Notes under the pieces: generated by a model
Databases searched by the model: none
What the model saw: only the letters and a program-made list of their open reading frames with translations
Told to the model about the DNA's origin: nothing
Assembly: GCA_947359465.1 (NCBI GenBank)
Contig: OX375872.1
Location: 11,044,137-11,108,136 of the forward strand
Reading direction: 5' to 3'
Length of the DNA: 64,000 nt
Source: Metellina segmentata
Lineage: Eukaryota > Arthropoda > Arachnida > Araneae > Tetragnathidae
In this document: piece after piece, positions 11,817-21,481 of the stretch
Numbering within the stretch: the first letter of the stretch is position 1
Layout of the letters: each line of letters begins with the position of its first letter
Position numbers and translations under genes: made by a program

Positions 11817-12030
11817 TATACAACCCTACGAAGAAGTTTATTTCAGGCATGGAGACAAGATACGACCCAACGAAGAGGTTTTACTCAGGTCTCCAGACCA
11901 TAAACGACCCTACTAAGATGTTTACTTCAGGAATATTGACCATATACGACTCTACGAAAAGGCATGCCTCAAGCCTGCACACCATATATGACCCTTCGAA
12001 GAAGTTCCTACGATAGAATCCTACGAAGAG
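11817..12030. repeat. 42-bp minisatellite with open frame
   Basis: About 4.5 diverged copies of a 42-bp unit containing ACCCTACGAAGAGG and TTTACTTCAGG. Because 42 is divisible by 3, the plus strand stays open and reads as repeated YDPTKRF-SGLQTI peptides (ORF 11735-12016). I regard it as a tandem repeat and not a gene. Confidence 0.7.
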
Positions 12031-12039
12031 GTTAAACCG

Positions 12040-12372
12040 ATTTTCTAAAGCACAAATATTCATAAACCTGCGGCAAATTCGGAAAAGCACAACTATGCAT
12101 AATTCTGAAGAAAATTCAGAAAAGCACAAATATTTATAATTCTGTGAAAATTCGTTAACTCAAATATGCATTATTCTATAAACATTAAGGAAAGCACAAA
12201 TTTGCATAAATCTCTGCAAATTCGGCAAAGCACAAATATGCATAAATCTGTGAAAATTCGGAAAAGCAGAAACCTGTATAATTTTGTAAAATTCGGAAAA
12301 GCACAAAATGTAAAATTCTGTAAAAATTCGAAAAAACACAAATATGAAAAATTCTGTGAAAATCCGGTCAAA
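12040..12372. repeat. ~36-bp minisatellite
   Basis: About nine units of the form AAAGCACAAATATGCATAAA followed by TCTGTGAAAATTCGG. The unit length keeps a plus-strand frame open (12166-12444). It lies directly after the 42-bp array, so two unrelated arrays are adjacent. Confidence 0.75.
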
Positions 12373-12547
12373 TCAAATGGAGATAAATGTGTGAATGGAT
12401 TAAAATTGATTTTTACCCATTCTATACAAATAAAGGTTTTTTAATGATCGATTGTTCATTAAATTAATACTCTTACGATTTAATTCGAAGTTCAGAGAAT
12501 CAAAGAATAAATTAACCCAACAGTATTTTAAAAAATTGATCCCATCT

Positions 12548-12700
12548 TATTTGACGAGATATCTCGTCATTAAAAGAAAGCTGGCCAGATAATGATCTCG
12601 TCACCCTAAAAATGATAGGCAATACCTCGTGATGACGTGATGTCACTTGCAAAATTGGTCAGATCTTGATCAACGAACTGTCAAATCCACTTAGAGTGGT
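12548..12700. mobile_element. TTAA-type palindrome-rich MITE, partial
   Basis: Contains the perfect 16-bp palindrome GACGAGATATCTCGTC, then GATCTCGTCACCCTAAAA, GTGATGACGTGATGTCAC and TTGGTCAGATCTTGATC. The terminal sequence is eroded. Confidence 0.6.
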
Positions 12701-13295
12701 CAACACATCCAAGATGTAACATATATTTCAACACTTATGGTCAGAGGCATATCTCTAAAGTGTTCAGAGTCATAGGCTTTACTCTCTTTACTAAACACGA
12801 AGGGCGAATTCCCAAGATATATCCAAACGATCTTTATCTGCTTTCAACACAATACTCTTGTCCCAAATATATTTTTCCTTGCGTGACATTTACGACTTTG
12901 GCCAAATATGGCCCTTGCGCCATAAAACCCCAAAACAACCACTTTCGGTGGTATTACTTAAGAGATAGTGTCGGAATTGTCTTCCCTTCTGGAGCAATAA
13001 CGCCACCAAGCTTATTATTTTTCAATTCAAATTTGAGAAATTAAAAAACTAATCCAAATGTGCTAACGTTTTTCGTTATACTTTCATAAGAGTTGCTTTA
13101 ATTGCAAAGTATGCAAAAGTATGAAACGTAAATTAAGACAACGTTATAGTAATTTATGTTGTTGGATATGTTGACATACATTGTTGTCTATTAAGTTATT
13201 TCCAGAATATTCGTCGTATATGCGTTCTCCTAGTCTAGATTTCAATGAACTATGCTACCATAAACTGTTTGATATTTTTACATTTGAGTTATTAC
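12701..13295. other. No gene recognised; one 94-codon ORF
   Basis: A 94-codon plus-strand ORF at 12760-13044 reads through a slightly less AT-rich block. It has no motif I recognise, no signal peptide pattern and no neighbour supporting it. It is listed so it can be checked, not as a gene. Confidence 0.3.
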
Positions 13296-13299
13296 GTTT

Positions 13300-13366
13300 G
13301 ACATTTGACTTTATTACATATGACATTTGACTTTATTACATATGACATTTGACTTTATTTTTACAT
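13300..13366. repeat. 22-bp tandem repeat, 3 copies
   Basis: Three near-identical copies of GACATTTGACTTTATTACAT plus AT; the last copy differs at its end. Confidence 0.8.
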
Positions 13367-13527
13367 TTGATCCTGCTGGTTGTTTCGACGTGATATCTTG
13401 TCACTAGAAAAAAACTGATCAGATCTTAATCTCGTCATCATTAAAAATTCGCCAATATTTCGTCATTAGCAAAATTGGTAAGATCTCGATGGACGAGATA
13501 GCTAGTCGAAATCACTTCGTTAAAGGT
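13367..13527. mobile_element. TTAA-type palindrome-rich MITE, partial
   Basis: Starts GATCCTGCTGGTTGTTTCGA and holds GATCAGATCTTAATCTCGTC and GATGGACGAGATAGC, ending in TCGAAATCACTTCGTTAAAG. The order of parts matches the copy at 2180. Confidence 0.6.
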
Positions 13528-14044
13528 GTGTGTTTTTCTAAAGAGACATGCAGCAATATGCAGCAATTTCTCAAACATTAAAAATAGAAATAACTTACAG
13601 TCTACTGAAGGATATTTGTAATAAGTGAAATGCATGATGATATTAAAAAAAAACGTATTTATTTGCACTGATTTTTAGCTTTTACTCATTCACTGATATA
13701 AATTCAAGTCACATTTAAGTTCATCTTTTGTACATAATTATATAGATACTTAAATACTAGTGAAGGAAATCTCTCTGACTTATATATAATTTAATTAAAT
13801 GATTATTCGAAGTAAAAATTTCAGGTAAACTATTCTAATTGAATTTATTATAGGAAAAAAATCTCCTTAGAAAATTTTGAAAGCTATTTTGGATCAACTT
13901 AAATTTCTGCCTGGATTTTCTGAACTAGAATGCTTTCCCATTTAATATTTTGTGATTTCTCTTCTTTTATCACTGGTAGATGGCAGCACAATAAACAGAG
14001 TATTTCACATTTGCGTTAGAGAGATAGGCTAGTTTTGTAATGCT
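13528..14044. other. No gene recognised
   Basis: AT-rich spacer; no supported feature. Confidence 0.5.
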
Positions 14045-14156
14045 ATGAATCTCGTCATTAACAAAACGTACTAGAACTTGATGGACGAGATATCTCGTCA
14101 CTGAAAAGCTTGACCATATTGATACGAGGTTCTCATCGAAACCAATTGGAGGGTTA
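14045..14156. mobile_element. TTAA-type palindrome-rich MITE, 3' half
   Basis: Contains ATCTCGTCATTAACAAAACG, a perfect GACGAGATATCTCGTC palindrome and the terminal AACCAATTGGAGGGTTAA, an intact GGAGGG-TTAA end. Confidence 0.65.
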
Positions 14157-14410
14157 ATTTCGTGTAGTTTCGAGACCTTTCATAAATCTGAGGCATCAAC
14201 CACATAGGACTTGTTTATATTTTGTGTAGAATTGGATATCACAATAATACCACACAAATATTTTCTGTAATTTCTCTCATGTACTGAGGTGCAGAGCTTT
14301 GTTGTACTGTAGTAGTTTGTGTTGTAATGTTGTATTTCTTCTGTTTGTATATCGCCCTGGTCATTGCAAATAATATAAAACATACATACATGATCCTCTC
14401 CTTCCGACTT

Positions 14411-14645
14411 ACCAAATCCAACCAAAGACTGCCGTGGGCTGGTGCACGTCAAATCTGTCGTGGCCTCAAATGCTCTTACGTTGGAGTGGTGTGGAAGTTT
14501 GGAGAGGTGCCAGCAGAGGTGTGTCCTATTACTGTGGTTCCAAATTACGTGTCCTCGGTTTCCTCCCTTCACGTCTGATCCAAGACCTTCGCCAATATCC
14601 TGTTGCTTCAGATACCTCAGATTAATTAAAAAGCCTACCTACCGA
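14411..14645 (+). repeat. SINE body, head truncated
   Basis: Begins at ATCCAACCAAAGACTGCCGT and continues through AAATCTGTCGTGGCCTCAAA, GGAGTGGTGTGGAAGTTTGG and TTAATTAAAAAGCCTACCTACC. Several overlapping ORFs on both strands here are artefacts of this repeat. Confidence 0.75.
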
Positions 14646-14834
14646 CTCACCAAAAAGACTTAACAGGGGACAATAATTACAGGACCAATTTAATTTCAGC
14701 TGAATTAAAGAACTTATTTCAAGAAAATAGGGATTGCTTCGAGTAGTATTTGGAATGGGTATTTAACAGGAGAGGAAGAGATTCCAAGGAAGTTACTTTA
14801 CCACTAATTCAGAAAAATATATTATGATAGGTAG

Positions 14835-15290
14835 TATTAAGTTTGATGGGTATTTGGCAAATAAGACTTGGATGTTGAAAGATTTAAGATAGTTTATTTT
14901 GGCATGGTTAGACGTAAAAAATAAGCACATGAGAACGATGATGAGAAGACAACAGTTAAAACTACAGTACTCTCGGTTACAGTTACATACGACAGCTCTT
15001 GATTACAGATGTATACATAACATCTTCGTCTTTTTAAAGAAAGGTTTGAGAACATACAAATACAACACTATAGATAATATGGATATATGTATGAAAATTA
15101 AAAAAAAAAGACACGGTACACACTATTACATGAATCTGGTTAAATGTATAAGCGTAATAACATTAGATAAATATAAGCATACTGCACATTTTAAATCAAT
15201 TTGGATTTATATAATTATGGTACACATTATTAGATAAAACTGGACTAGTTTGTAAAATGAATACAAAATGTGACTAATGTGTTCATCACT
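14835..15290 (-). repeat. Probable LTR of the 17-19.7 kb Ty3/gypsy-like element
   Basis: The first ~125 bp (TATTAAGTTTGATGGG, then AGATTTAAGATAGTTTATTT, then AAGCACATGAGAACGATGAT) matches 19757-19880, which lies directly next to a primer-binding-site-like sequence. I infer that this is the other LTR of the same element, separated from the pol tail at 17300 by an inserted hAT-like segment. The outer limit and terminal dinucleotides are not clear. The ORF at 14899-15237 falls inside and is not a gene. Confidence 0.45.
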
Positions 15291-17240
15291 AGAGCTCGGA
15301 TCGATATGTAAAAATGTGACCTGAAATAGGTATTACAAAATCCCAAAATATGCACTAAAACCCCCAAATATGCGAAATTCCAAAAACGAAAAAATTTCAT
15401 TCCTACAAAAACGAGCCACACTTTCATTCAATTAATTCACAATATTATTTTTATAGCGCAGATAACGATAGTAAAAAAATATACAAAGCAACAAATATAC
15501 AAATATTACGTAATTAAAAAAATGTAGATTCAAATGAAAGCACTTCAAACGTCCTCAGTGTCGTAACTAGGAGGAGTGCAGACATGGCATGTACCCGTAT
15601 TGGAAAGGGGCGCTAAACAAGCCGATAATTTCTTTCGATATATATTTACGATGATAAAAAAGGAAGAGGAAAAACTTATTCGTTGACTACCAAAACTATA
15701 AAAGGAGCTAAATGTGCAGAATGTGTGAAGCGTTGCATGAGTTGGATGTGAGTAAAGAAGGGGCTGTAACGTCGTAGTGCCCGAGTGTTTAGGATAACTG
15801 GCTCGTGTCTCGTAAGTTTCCCGTCTCCCAAGTGGCTTTGTTAGTTAGTGCCGGCAAACGAAACTGAAATCGGTTAGCTTTTCGTGTCTAGTTGAGACGT
15901 CAGTTTTGCAGTCCGATTATTTGTCAATGAAATATATTAGAATTAATTTTATTATTTTATCTTATACTAAAAATGAAATTGCTGCAAATTAATCTATTTA
16001 CCTTTGAAATCAAGTCTACCATATAAGAGTTGAATTAAAAAATTTGGAATAGTGGAATTAATGTGCGGTGGCGATTACAAGTGTTGTCGTGGAGGGTTTT
16101 GGTTTGCTTGGTTGTTGGGGTGCCTAGGCGAGTTCTTGCTCCGGGTGGAAACTTGTCTAGTTACAACACTGAACGTTCTCCAACTAATTGAAATTACATT
16201 GAATAATAAAAGTTTTTCCAAGGTTTTGAATCTTGAACTTCGTTTTTGAACTTGTTTTTGATTCTTCAATGAGGAGAAAGACCTTTCCACGTCACATGAG
16301 ACGATGGGAAGGAATCGGTAAGCTAATATTTCTTGGGGGTTCGTCAGCTCACATTCTGGCACAACTCTCCAACCACGCCCTAGTAGTTGGAATGGAGGGC
16401 GACTGTGTGTGAGCTATCATGTCTCTTGGGTGACCTTGATGCATCGCTCCGTCAACAAAAAATATGCTCAGATAGCTTGCGGACTCCGTCTGACTGAGAT
16501 CTCTCCGTAGCAATTCGATTATTATAAAACTAAGCAATATGTTTTGCTTCAAGATTTTCGCTTTCATTGCTATTAAATCTCTGTAAATAGTCGAGTGTAA
16601 TAATAAATGTTAATTTAATTTCCAAAAAGACTGAATTAATTGAGACTTTTCAGCACTGGACGCCAAGGGAAGGTAACAGGTGTGCTTATTTAAAAAAATG
16701 TGGGTGAGAGGGAGGGGCAAATATCACTACTGAGCAATCACTGACCTGGACTAAGTACCTAGCTTATGTTGCACAAAGTGGCTGTCAGAAAGCTGTTGCC
16801 AAGTGGAGAGATTGGCGAGTGCTAACTGGAGCTGTTGGCGATTGACAAACACGACAACCCGGAGTGGGGTTGCCAAGATCAGGGGAGAGTCTGGAGAAAG
16901 ACGAACAAGAAGAGACCGATTGGTTTTTCTTCCGGATGAAGTTAATCTGCGCTACCGTCGTTATATACTAGACAATGTTTTCTGGTTACGTTTTTTAAAT
17001 GTTTTGTATCGTGTCCCTTTTCATGTAATAAATTATCTTGGGACTAAAAACTGCTGGCTTGACTTTTTATGATTTTGGAAGCAACAGAAAGAACCCATCC
17101 ACCAGTGGCCTTCACTTAAAATAAATCTTTCAAATATGCACAAAACATGCAAAAAAACAAAACAACTATGCAATATTGTCCCAAATATGCAAAATAAATT
17201 CGAGTAATTTTGGTTGCAAATTGCTAAAAGACACTCAATA
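15291..17240 (-). mobile_element. hAT-like element remnant (extent uncertain)
   Basis: The segment separates the probable LTR from the gypsy pol tail. It has AAATATGCA-type subterminal motifs near both sides (15350-15380 and 17130-17200) and a hAT dimerisation-domain coding remnant at 16075-16567. A hAT-like terminus CAGTGTCGTAACTAGG occurs at 15556-15571, which may mark a second nested element. No clear matching terminal inverted repeat or 8-bp duplication was found. Confidence 0.4.
16075..16567 (-). pseudogene. hAT transposase C-terminal (dimerisation) fragment
   Basis: The minus-strand frame at 16362-16075 contains ILAYRFLPIVSCDVERSFSS followed by LKNQ and, about 20 residues later, a KTLEKLLLFNV stretch. 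A Pro-x-SCDVERSFS core followed by a hydrophobic helix is characteristic of the hAT family C-terminal dimerisation domain, needed for transposase oligomerisation and integrity of the RNase-H-like catalytic fold. The preceding minus-strand frame (16567-16349) ends just upstream and overlaps in a different frame, so at least one frameshift separates them. The BED finger and most of the catalytic core are missing. The copy is non-functional and fits the neighbouring hAT-like segment. Confidence 0.65.
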
Positions 17241-17299
17241 CGGATTTAATCAACATTAGGAGCTAAAAAAAAGATATACAAAATATGAAAAATCCGAGC

Positions 17300-17512
17300 T
17301 TTATTCATCACTTATAATAACGAGGAGGTTTGATAACACGTCCGGAACGTGTCACTCTGGTACCACTAGTTGGAGGATCAACTGGAGCAATTGGGATGGG
17401 TGGTTCATGACTATGGTGACTGTCTATGATGCTGGAATCAAACAGGTTTTCAGCAGTGGTTGTGGCAGCAGCAGCCAGCTCAGATTTCCACTGTTTGATG
17501 GGTGTGACATCG
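17300..17512 (-). pseudogene. Ty3/gypsy-type Pol C-terminal tail
   Basis: On the minus strand an open frame runs from the gag zinc-knuckle start into a hydrophilic, Pro-rich segment. It ends in TRVTRSGRVIKPPRYYK and a stop. An R-x-TRSGR-x-x-x-PP-R-Y ending is typical of the integrase C-terminal tail of Ty3/gypsy-like retrotransposons. All of protease, reverse transcriptase, RNase H and the integrase core are absent, deleted between this tail and gag. The element is therefore dead, and any movement would have needed proteins from elsewhere. The adjacent LTR is not contiguous. Confidence 0.7.
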
Positions 17513-18112
17513 TGACCACATCGTGAACAAGGTCTTCAATTCTGTTGTGCTCTAGAGGTGTTCTGACTATGGTACATGTTTATGTATGGTACATGAAGTT
17601 ATGACCCTTTTATCCTCTCGATCGATCAACATTATCCACTTGAACCGGATCCGGCGTCGCTGAACAAGAGAGTGAATTTTAGAAAGTTCAGAAGATTTAC
17701 AAATCTCTTGCTTTCTTGAGTCTAAGGAGTCTTTCTCTAAGGAGTCGCTCACGGAGCACATCGTTGTGCAACCCTTGGATGATACGATCCTTAACATTGC
17801 GATCGTATGCCAATCCAAATTCGTACCGGTCTGCTTGTAGTTTGATTTTGGGGACAAAAGAATCGATGACATGACCAGCCTTTTGTTTAATATTATTGAA
17901 CACATAGGTGTCGAGCGTAACTTTTCTGTAAGGCTTGTAATTCTTGTCGAATTTGTCGAGTACTTTAATGGTGGTTCAAGATTGTTCGGCACGAAGGTCA
18001 GGGAAAGAAAAGGTCAGGAAATCTTTGTATGATAATTTACCAATCACGCTCAAGAGAAGTGCTATGCGGATTTCGTTGTCCTCCTTACTGTACTTAATTT
18101 CAGTTTCAGATA
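17513..18112 (-). pseudogene. Ty3/gypsy-type Gag, central and C-terminal part
   Basis: Minus-strand translation reads SETEIKYSKEDNEIRIALLL at about 18112-18060. Downstream come FNNIKQKAGHVIDSFV, LQADRYEFGL, VKDRIIQGLHNDVLRERLL and finally PCSRCGHD. The order F-x-x-R/N-x-Q-x-G-E-x-x-x-x-F followed by D-x-x-I-x-G and LRERLL is the retrotransposon Gag (capsid-like) signature. CSRCGHD is the start of a CCHC zinc knuckle that binds RNA. There is an in-frame TGA at about 17982 and a further disruption near 17720, where RLLRERLL looks like a short duplication. The Tc1 element at 18113-19601 interrupts the gene, and the N-terminus continues at 19603-19691. Confidence 0.75.
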
Positions 18113-19601
18113 CACCCATGTGCATAAATTAAGGATAATTCAGAATCACACGGAAATCGAACTCTAAGTAAAAATTTCACCTGTAGAATTATCGCACACA
18201 TCTTCAAGAATAATATCCAAATTACAGGAAGTCATCAGATGACGCCGATAGTACGTCACAATGACAAGAGTATAAGAGAGGAGTATATAAGGAATGGTAG
18301 CAAAGAAGTAAAATTGTTCACAAATGTTCTGTAAGCCGCTCAGTGCTACAACCGAATAGTTATGGCACAGAGGACGTATGTCGATGATTTTTTACGTGGT
18401 AGAATTATAGGCCGCCTGGAATGTGGGCGTACTCAGACGGAAGTTTCAGTGGAACTTGGAATCGCCCAAAGTGTCATCTCTAGGCTTTGGCAACGATTCC
18501 AAAATGATGAAACTGTCAGTAGACGTTACAGTACAGGTTTCCCCCGAGTTACAACGCCGAATGACAACCGGTATTTGGCAGTAAATGCAAAAAGAAGCAG
18601 ACGGAGCACATCATCCGAGCATTCACTTTCTCGTCAGCTATCTTCAGCCACGGGTACGACAGTTTCAGACGTTTGGGACATGTTGGTCTATATGATCGCA
18701 GGCAGGCCTGTCAGATGTGTTCCGCTCACGGCAACTCACTGTCGTCAGCGGTTAGCCTGGAGTAGAGAACATGCGATGCGGACATCGTCACAGTGGGCTT
18801 GTGTGATGTTTTCCGACGAGTCCAGGTTTAGCTTGCAGTCTGATTCACGGCGGACGTTCATATGGAGAAAGCCAGGTACCCGCTACAAGCAAGACAACAT
18901 CATTGAATGACACCGTTTCGGTGGTGCAGAATTGGGGCGGAATTATACTGGGCTACAGAACAGATCTACATGTTCAAATCGGAACAATGAGAGGTCAAAT
19001 TTATCGGGACATCATTCTGGAACAACATGTACGTTTGTTTAGGGGTGCCATGGGCGCAGAATTTGTGTTTATGGATGACAACGCCCGTTCTTACCGTCCA
19101 AACATTGTAAACGAATGCCTTGAATCTGAGGATTTCACCCATATGGAATGGCCAGCATTCTCACCTGACTTGAATCCGATAGAGCATGTGTGGGATATGC
19201 TTGGCCGACAAGTTGAAGCCAGTCAACTACCTCCTACTTGTGTACCGAAACTTCGGAGAGTATTGCTTGCTGAGTGGAGTGATTCCCCAAGATCAGCTCG
19301 ATAATTTGATCCTCAGCATGCCTAGGCGTTGTACAGATTGTATTTCATCGTCTGGCAGACATACAATGTATTAACCATCATACCAACCATGTCATCTTAA
19401 GTTTTTGTAAGGTCGATATTTTTTGTAATTGCTCCAGTGAACAAAAATCGTATTTTTTATGAATGGTATCATACATACACCATCTTTTTTTTTCTTTATC
19501 TTTTGTTTAATAATTGGGCTTTATGAATAAGTCACGTTTGTTTTATTTCTGAAACTTTATTTGACGGAGCTGGCATTATCCTTAATTTATGGACATGAGT
19601 G
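18113..19601 (+). mobile_element. Tc1-like DNA transposon, near full length (1.49 kb)
   Basis: The terminal inverted repeats are ~27 bp. Both begin CAC-CATGT and include CATAAATTAAGGATAAT (18113-18139, and the complement at 19575-19601), with two mismatches. A TA lies outside each end (18111-18112, 19602-19603), the canonical Tc1/mariner target duplication. The element splits a retrotransposon gag gene, whose reading resumes on the far side. It carries one transposase gene, now inactivated. Confidence 0.92.
18362..19377 (+). pseudogene. Tc1-like (DD34E) transposase, disrupted
   Basis: The start is ATG at 18362 in the longest frame. Residues ~1-60 form the helix-turn-helix DNA-binding domain (GRIIGRLECGRTQTEVSVEL, VISRLWQRF). 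The catalytic core follows with CVMFSDESRF (first Asp), FMDDNARSY (second Asp) and SPDLNPIEHVW (Glu). The last two are separated by 34 residues, the DD34E spacing. It is broken by a TGA at 18908-18910 (probably from CGA, since the frame continues HRFGGA beyond it), an adjacent small deletion that shifts frame, and another shift near 19285, after which the true C-terminus (PQDQLDNLILSMPRRC) continues in a different frame. All three catalytic residues survive, so inactivation is through the frame breaks. Confidence 0.9.
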
Positions 19602-19602
19602 T

Positions 19603-19691
19603 AGTTCGAAACTTCGAAGCCAATCCGTCCAAGTCTTTGCTGGGTTGTCGCCAGGAAGAAATGGCTCAAGTTTCAAAAAGTTAGGCGCCAT
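19603..19691 (-). pseudogene. Ty3/gypsy-type Gag N-terminus, cut off by Tc1 insertion
   Basis: The minus strand reads from an ATG at 19691 as MAPNFLKLEPFLPGDNPA and continues KTWTDWLRSFEL, stopping exactly at the Tc1 target TA. An L-x-P-F-x-P-G-D-x-P-x-x-x-W-x-x-W start is typical of gypsy-like Gag proteins. The rest of Gag is beyond the Tc1 element, at 18112 and below. The ATG lies ~53 bp from the primer-binding-site-like sequence, a normal leader length. Confidence 0.75.
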
Positions 19692-19743
19692 GCAAAGTCG
19701 AAAAGTTTGATGATAAAAAAATATATAATAGACGTATCACATT

Positions 19744-19756
19744 ACTTTTGACACCA
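19744..19756 (-). promoter_or_regulatory. Primer-binding-site-like sequence
   Basis: The minus strand reads TGGTGTCAAAAGT immediately inside the probable LTR and upstream of gag. It starts with TGG, the complement of a tRNA CCA end, and resembles TGGTGTCAGAAGT-type sites in other gypsy-like elements. Confidence 0.5.
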
Positions 19757-19900
19757 TATTAAGCTCGATGGTATTTGCTGAGACGAGGCAAATAAAACTT
19801 GGATGATAAAAGATTTAAGATAGTTTATTTTGACATGGTAAGACATAAATATACAAGCACATGAGAACAATGATTAGAGCTTGACATACACAACAGGTAC
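19757..19900 (-). repeat. Probable 5' LTR, truncated
   Basis: Matches 14835-14960 from TATTAAG onward and abuts the primer-binding-site-like sequence. Its outer part is lost near 19900, where a SINE fragment begins. Confidence 0.5.
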
Positions 19901-19972
19901 TAGAATTGACTTCGCTCTGGAGCTACAGAGCAGGCTATTGGCGAAGGGGTTCAATACCGAAAGGAAGAAGAA
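19901..19972 (-). repeat. SINE 3' fragment
   Basis: Contains TGACTTCGCTCTGGAGCTAC and CAGGCTATTGGCGAAGG followed by a body remnant: the inverted 3' end of the common SINE. Confidence 0.45.
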
Positions 19973-20049
19973 ATATAAGGAACTAGCCACTGCGTGGCCA
20001 GCACGACGTTTGCCCGTGACCGTACTTTTCGTGGGGTCAGTGTGACCAC

Positions 20050-20330
20050 TGCTTCTCTAACCCCCGGTGGTTCTCCAAAAGGTTTTTGATTACTTCGCAA
20101 ACCAAATGGGAATTCGTAGCCTATTGGATAACAGCCATCATGACGTTGCCCGTGGTGTTGGTTTGCTTCGCAAACCAAATGTAAATTCCGTAGCCTATAG
20201 GAATTAATTTTCCTGCAAATTACAAATTATGAATATTATGAACTGTGGTTTGCTTCGGAAATTGGATAACAGCCATAACGGAACTGTCCGTGGTGTTGGT
20301 GTGCAAAGCAAACCAAATAGGAATTCGGCG
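20050..20330. repeat. Repeats with palindrome GGTTTGC-TTC-GCAAACC
   Basis: The 17-nt imperfect palindrome GGTTTGCTTCGCAAACC appears complete at about 20159-20175. Part-copies are at about 20094, 20246 and 20300, each next to CAAAT-GGAATTC and GGATAACAGCCAT. This gives ~2-3 diverged tandem units of a hairpin-rich repeat. The minus ORF at 19951-20178 is incidental. Confidence 0.6.
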
Positions 20331-20334
20331 TGAC

Positions 20335-20859
20335 GTCACAATCTCTTGCAAAAAAATATATATATTGCATTGCAAAATTATTTATTAAAATAAAATCAAA
20401 CGTATAATGTATCTATCTGGTGTCAAATTTTTTTCAGATTTCAGATCCGCTGAAATTTTTAATCGATCTTTAACTATTCCGATTTTACAAAAAATAACTA
20501 AATAATGCCAGCCAAAATTTTTTTTATTTTCTTTGCTTTCTTTCGCTGAAATTGTAACAGATCGTAACAGATGGAATTGTAATAGGACTACCTGTGTGCC
20601 AATTACTGTAAGTACCATAGATCCGTCAGTACTTTGCGTGCAGAAAACAAACACTTCCTTTTAGAATAGTAGAGAAATGCATTTGGTATCATTTGTGTTT
20701 TGGAATTGGGTTGCATTTGATGGTATAGTTAAATGGCATTTATACTGGTTAATTTATATTCAAATAGGTATCGATCTGCATCGACAATATGAAGTGCTAT
20801 TATCGATTTTTCTTTAATTTTTTCATACTTTTTAAATTTTCATGTCCTCGTACATTTTA
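20335..20859. other. No gene recognised
   Basis: AT-rich sequence with an 89-codon minus ORF (20385-20654) lacking any motif I recognise. Confidence 0.4.
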
Positions 20860-21108
20860 ATATACTACGCTGAAAATTTCACAAATTTTCTTTCACTAAA
20901 AGTTAGTAGTAAAGCTGAGTCGACACGCTTGCGTTAAACGTTACCTTAAATAAAAGTAGTGTCAACGTAAACATGAAGACGTTCTGTGAATGATCGATTC
21001 ATTTTACTTTACTTTCAGTGTCAACTTTTACCCATTTTTCTTTTCATTTTATACACCATCCTGAACTTTGATTTACTGTACAAAAAAATTAATTGATTTT
21101 AGCTTACT
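20860..21108. repeat. Satellite-like unit shared with 26980-27440
   Basis: Carries the block GAGTCGACACGCTTGCGT, then TTCTGTGAATGATCGATTC, ATTTTACTTTAC and TTATACACCATCCTGAACTT. The same order recurs twice between 26980 and 27440. Confidence 0.6.
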
Positions 21109-21365
21109 ACTAGCAAAATAACCCAACCTTACTCGGTTTGAATTTGTCAACTAAGGATTAAAAAAGTGACCAGAATAATCACTTTTCTCTGTCGCAGAAA
21201 AATGACAAATCATTTAAGTGTGCGTAAAATAGTTTTTAAACATCTCTATTCGACTTTTCATAATTTCAACACTAACTTAATTTGGCCACAAATCCAAAAC
21301 ATGCACAGCCAGACATGAATACAAATCACATACATCACATCTTTGTCATAGGACAAAACTAAAAT
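21109..21365 (-). mobile_element. Helitron 3' end fragment
   Basis: The minus strand ends ATTCAAACCGAGTAAGG, TTGGGTTATTTTGCTAGT, the same 3' hairpin and CTAGT terminus as the two Helitrons downstream. Similarity extends to about 21365 and is then lost. Confidence 0.75.
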
Positions 21366-21481
21366 AAGGCGAAATGTGGCACTATATATATACGCTAACT
21401 ACTACTAAAGAGTTTGAGGGAGGGATCAGAAATGCCCTTCTTAAGGAAGTCTACGGCAAATACTCTCGCAGTCATAGTTTA

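Noticed and set aside
11735..12016. Repetitive protein gene
   Set aside because: The open frame is explained by a 42-bp tandem unit; nothing indicates expression.
12760..13044. 94-codon ORF as a protein-coding gene
   Set aside because: No recognised motif, no promoter, no supporting neighbour; retained only as a note in the region entry.
14180..14663. Overlapping ORFs of 60-130 codons on both strands
   Set aside because: They coincide with a SINE body and its flanks. The same peptides recur at every SINE copy in either orientation.
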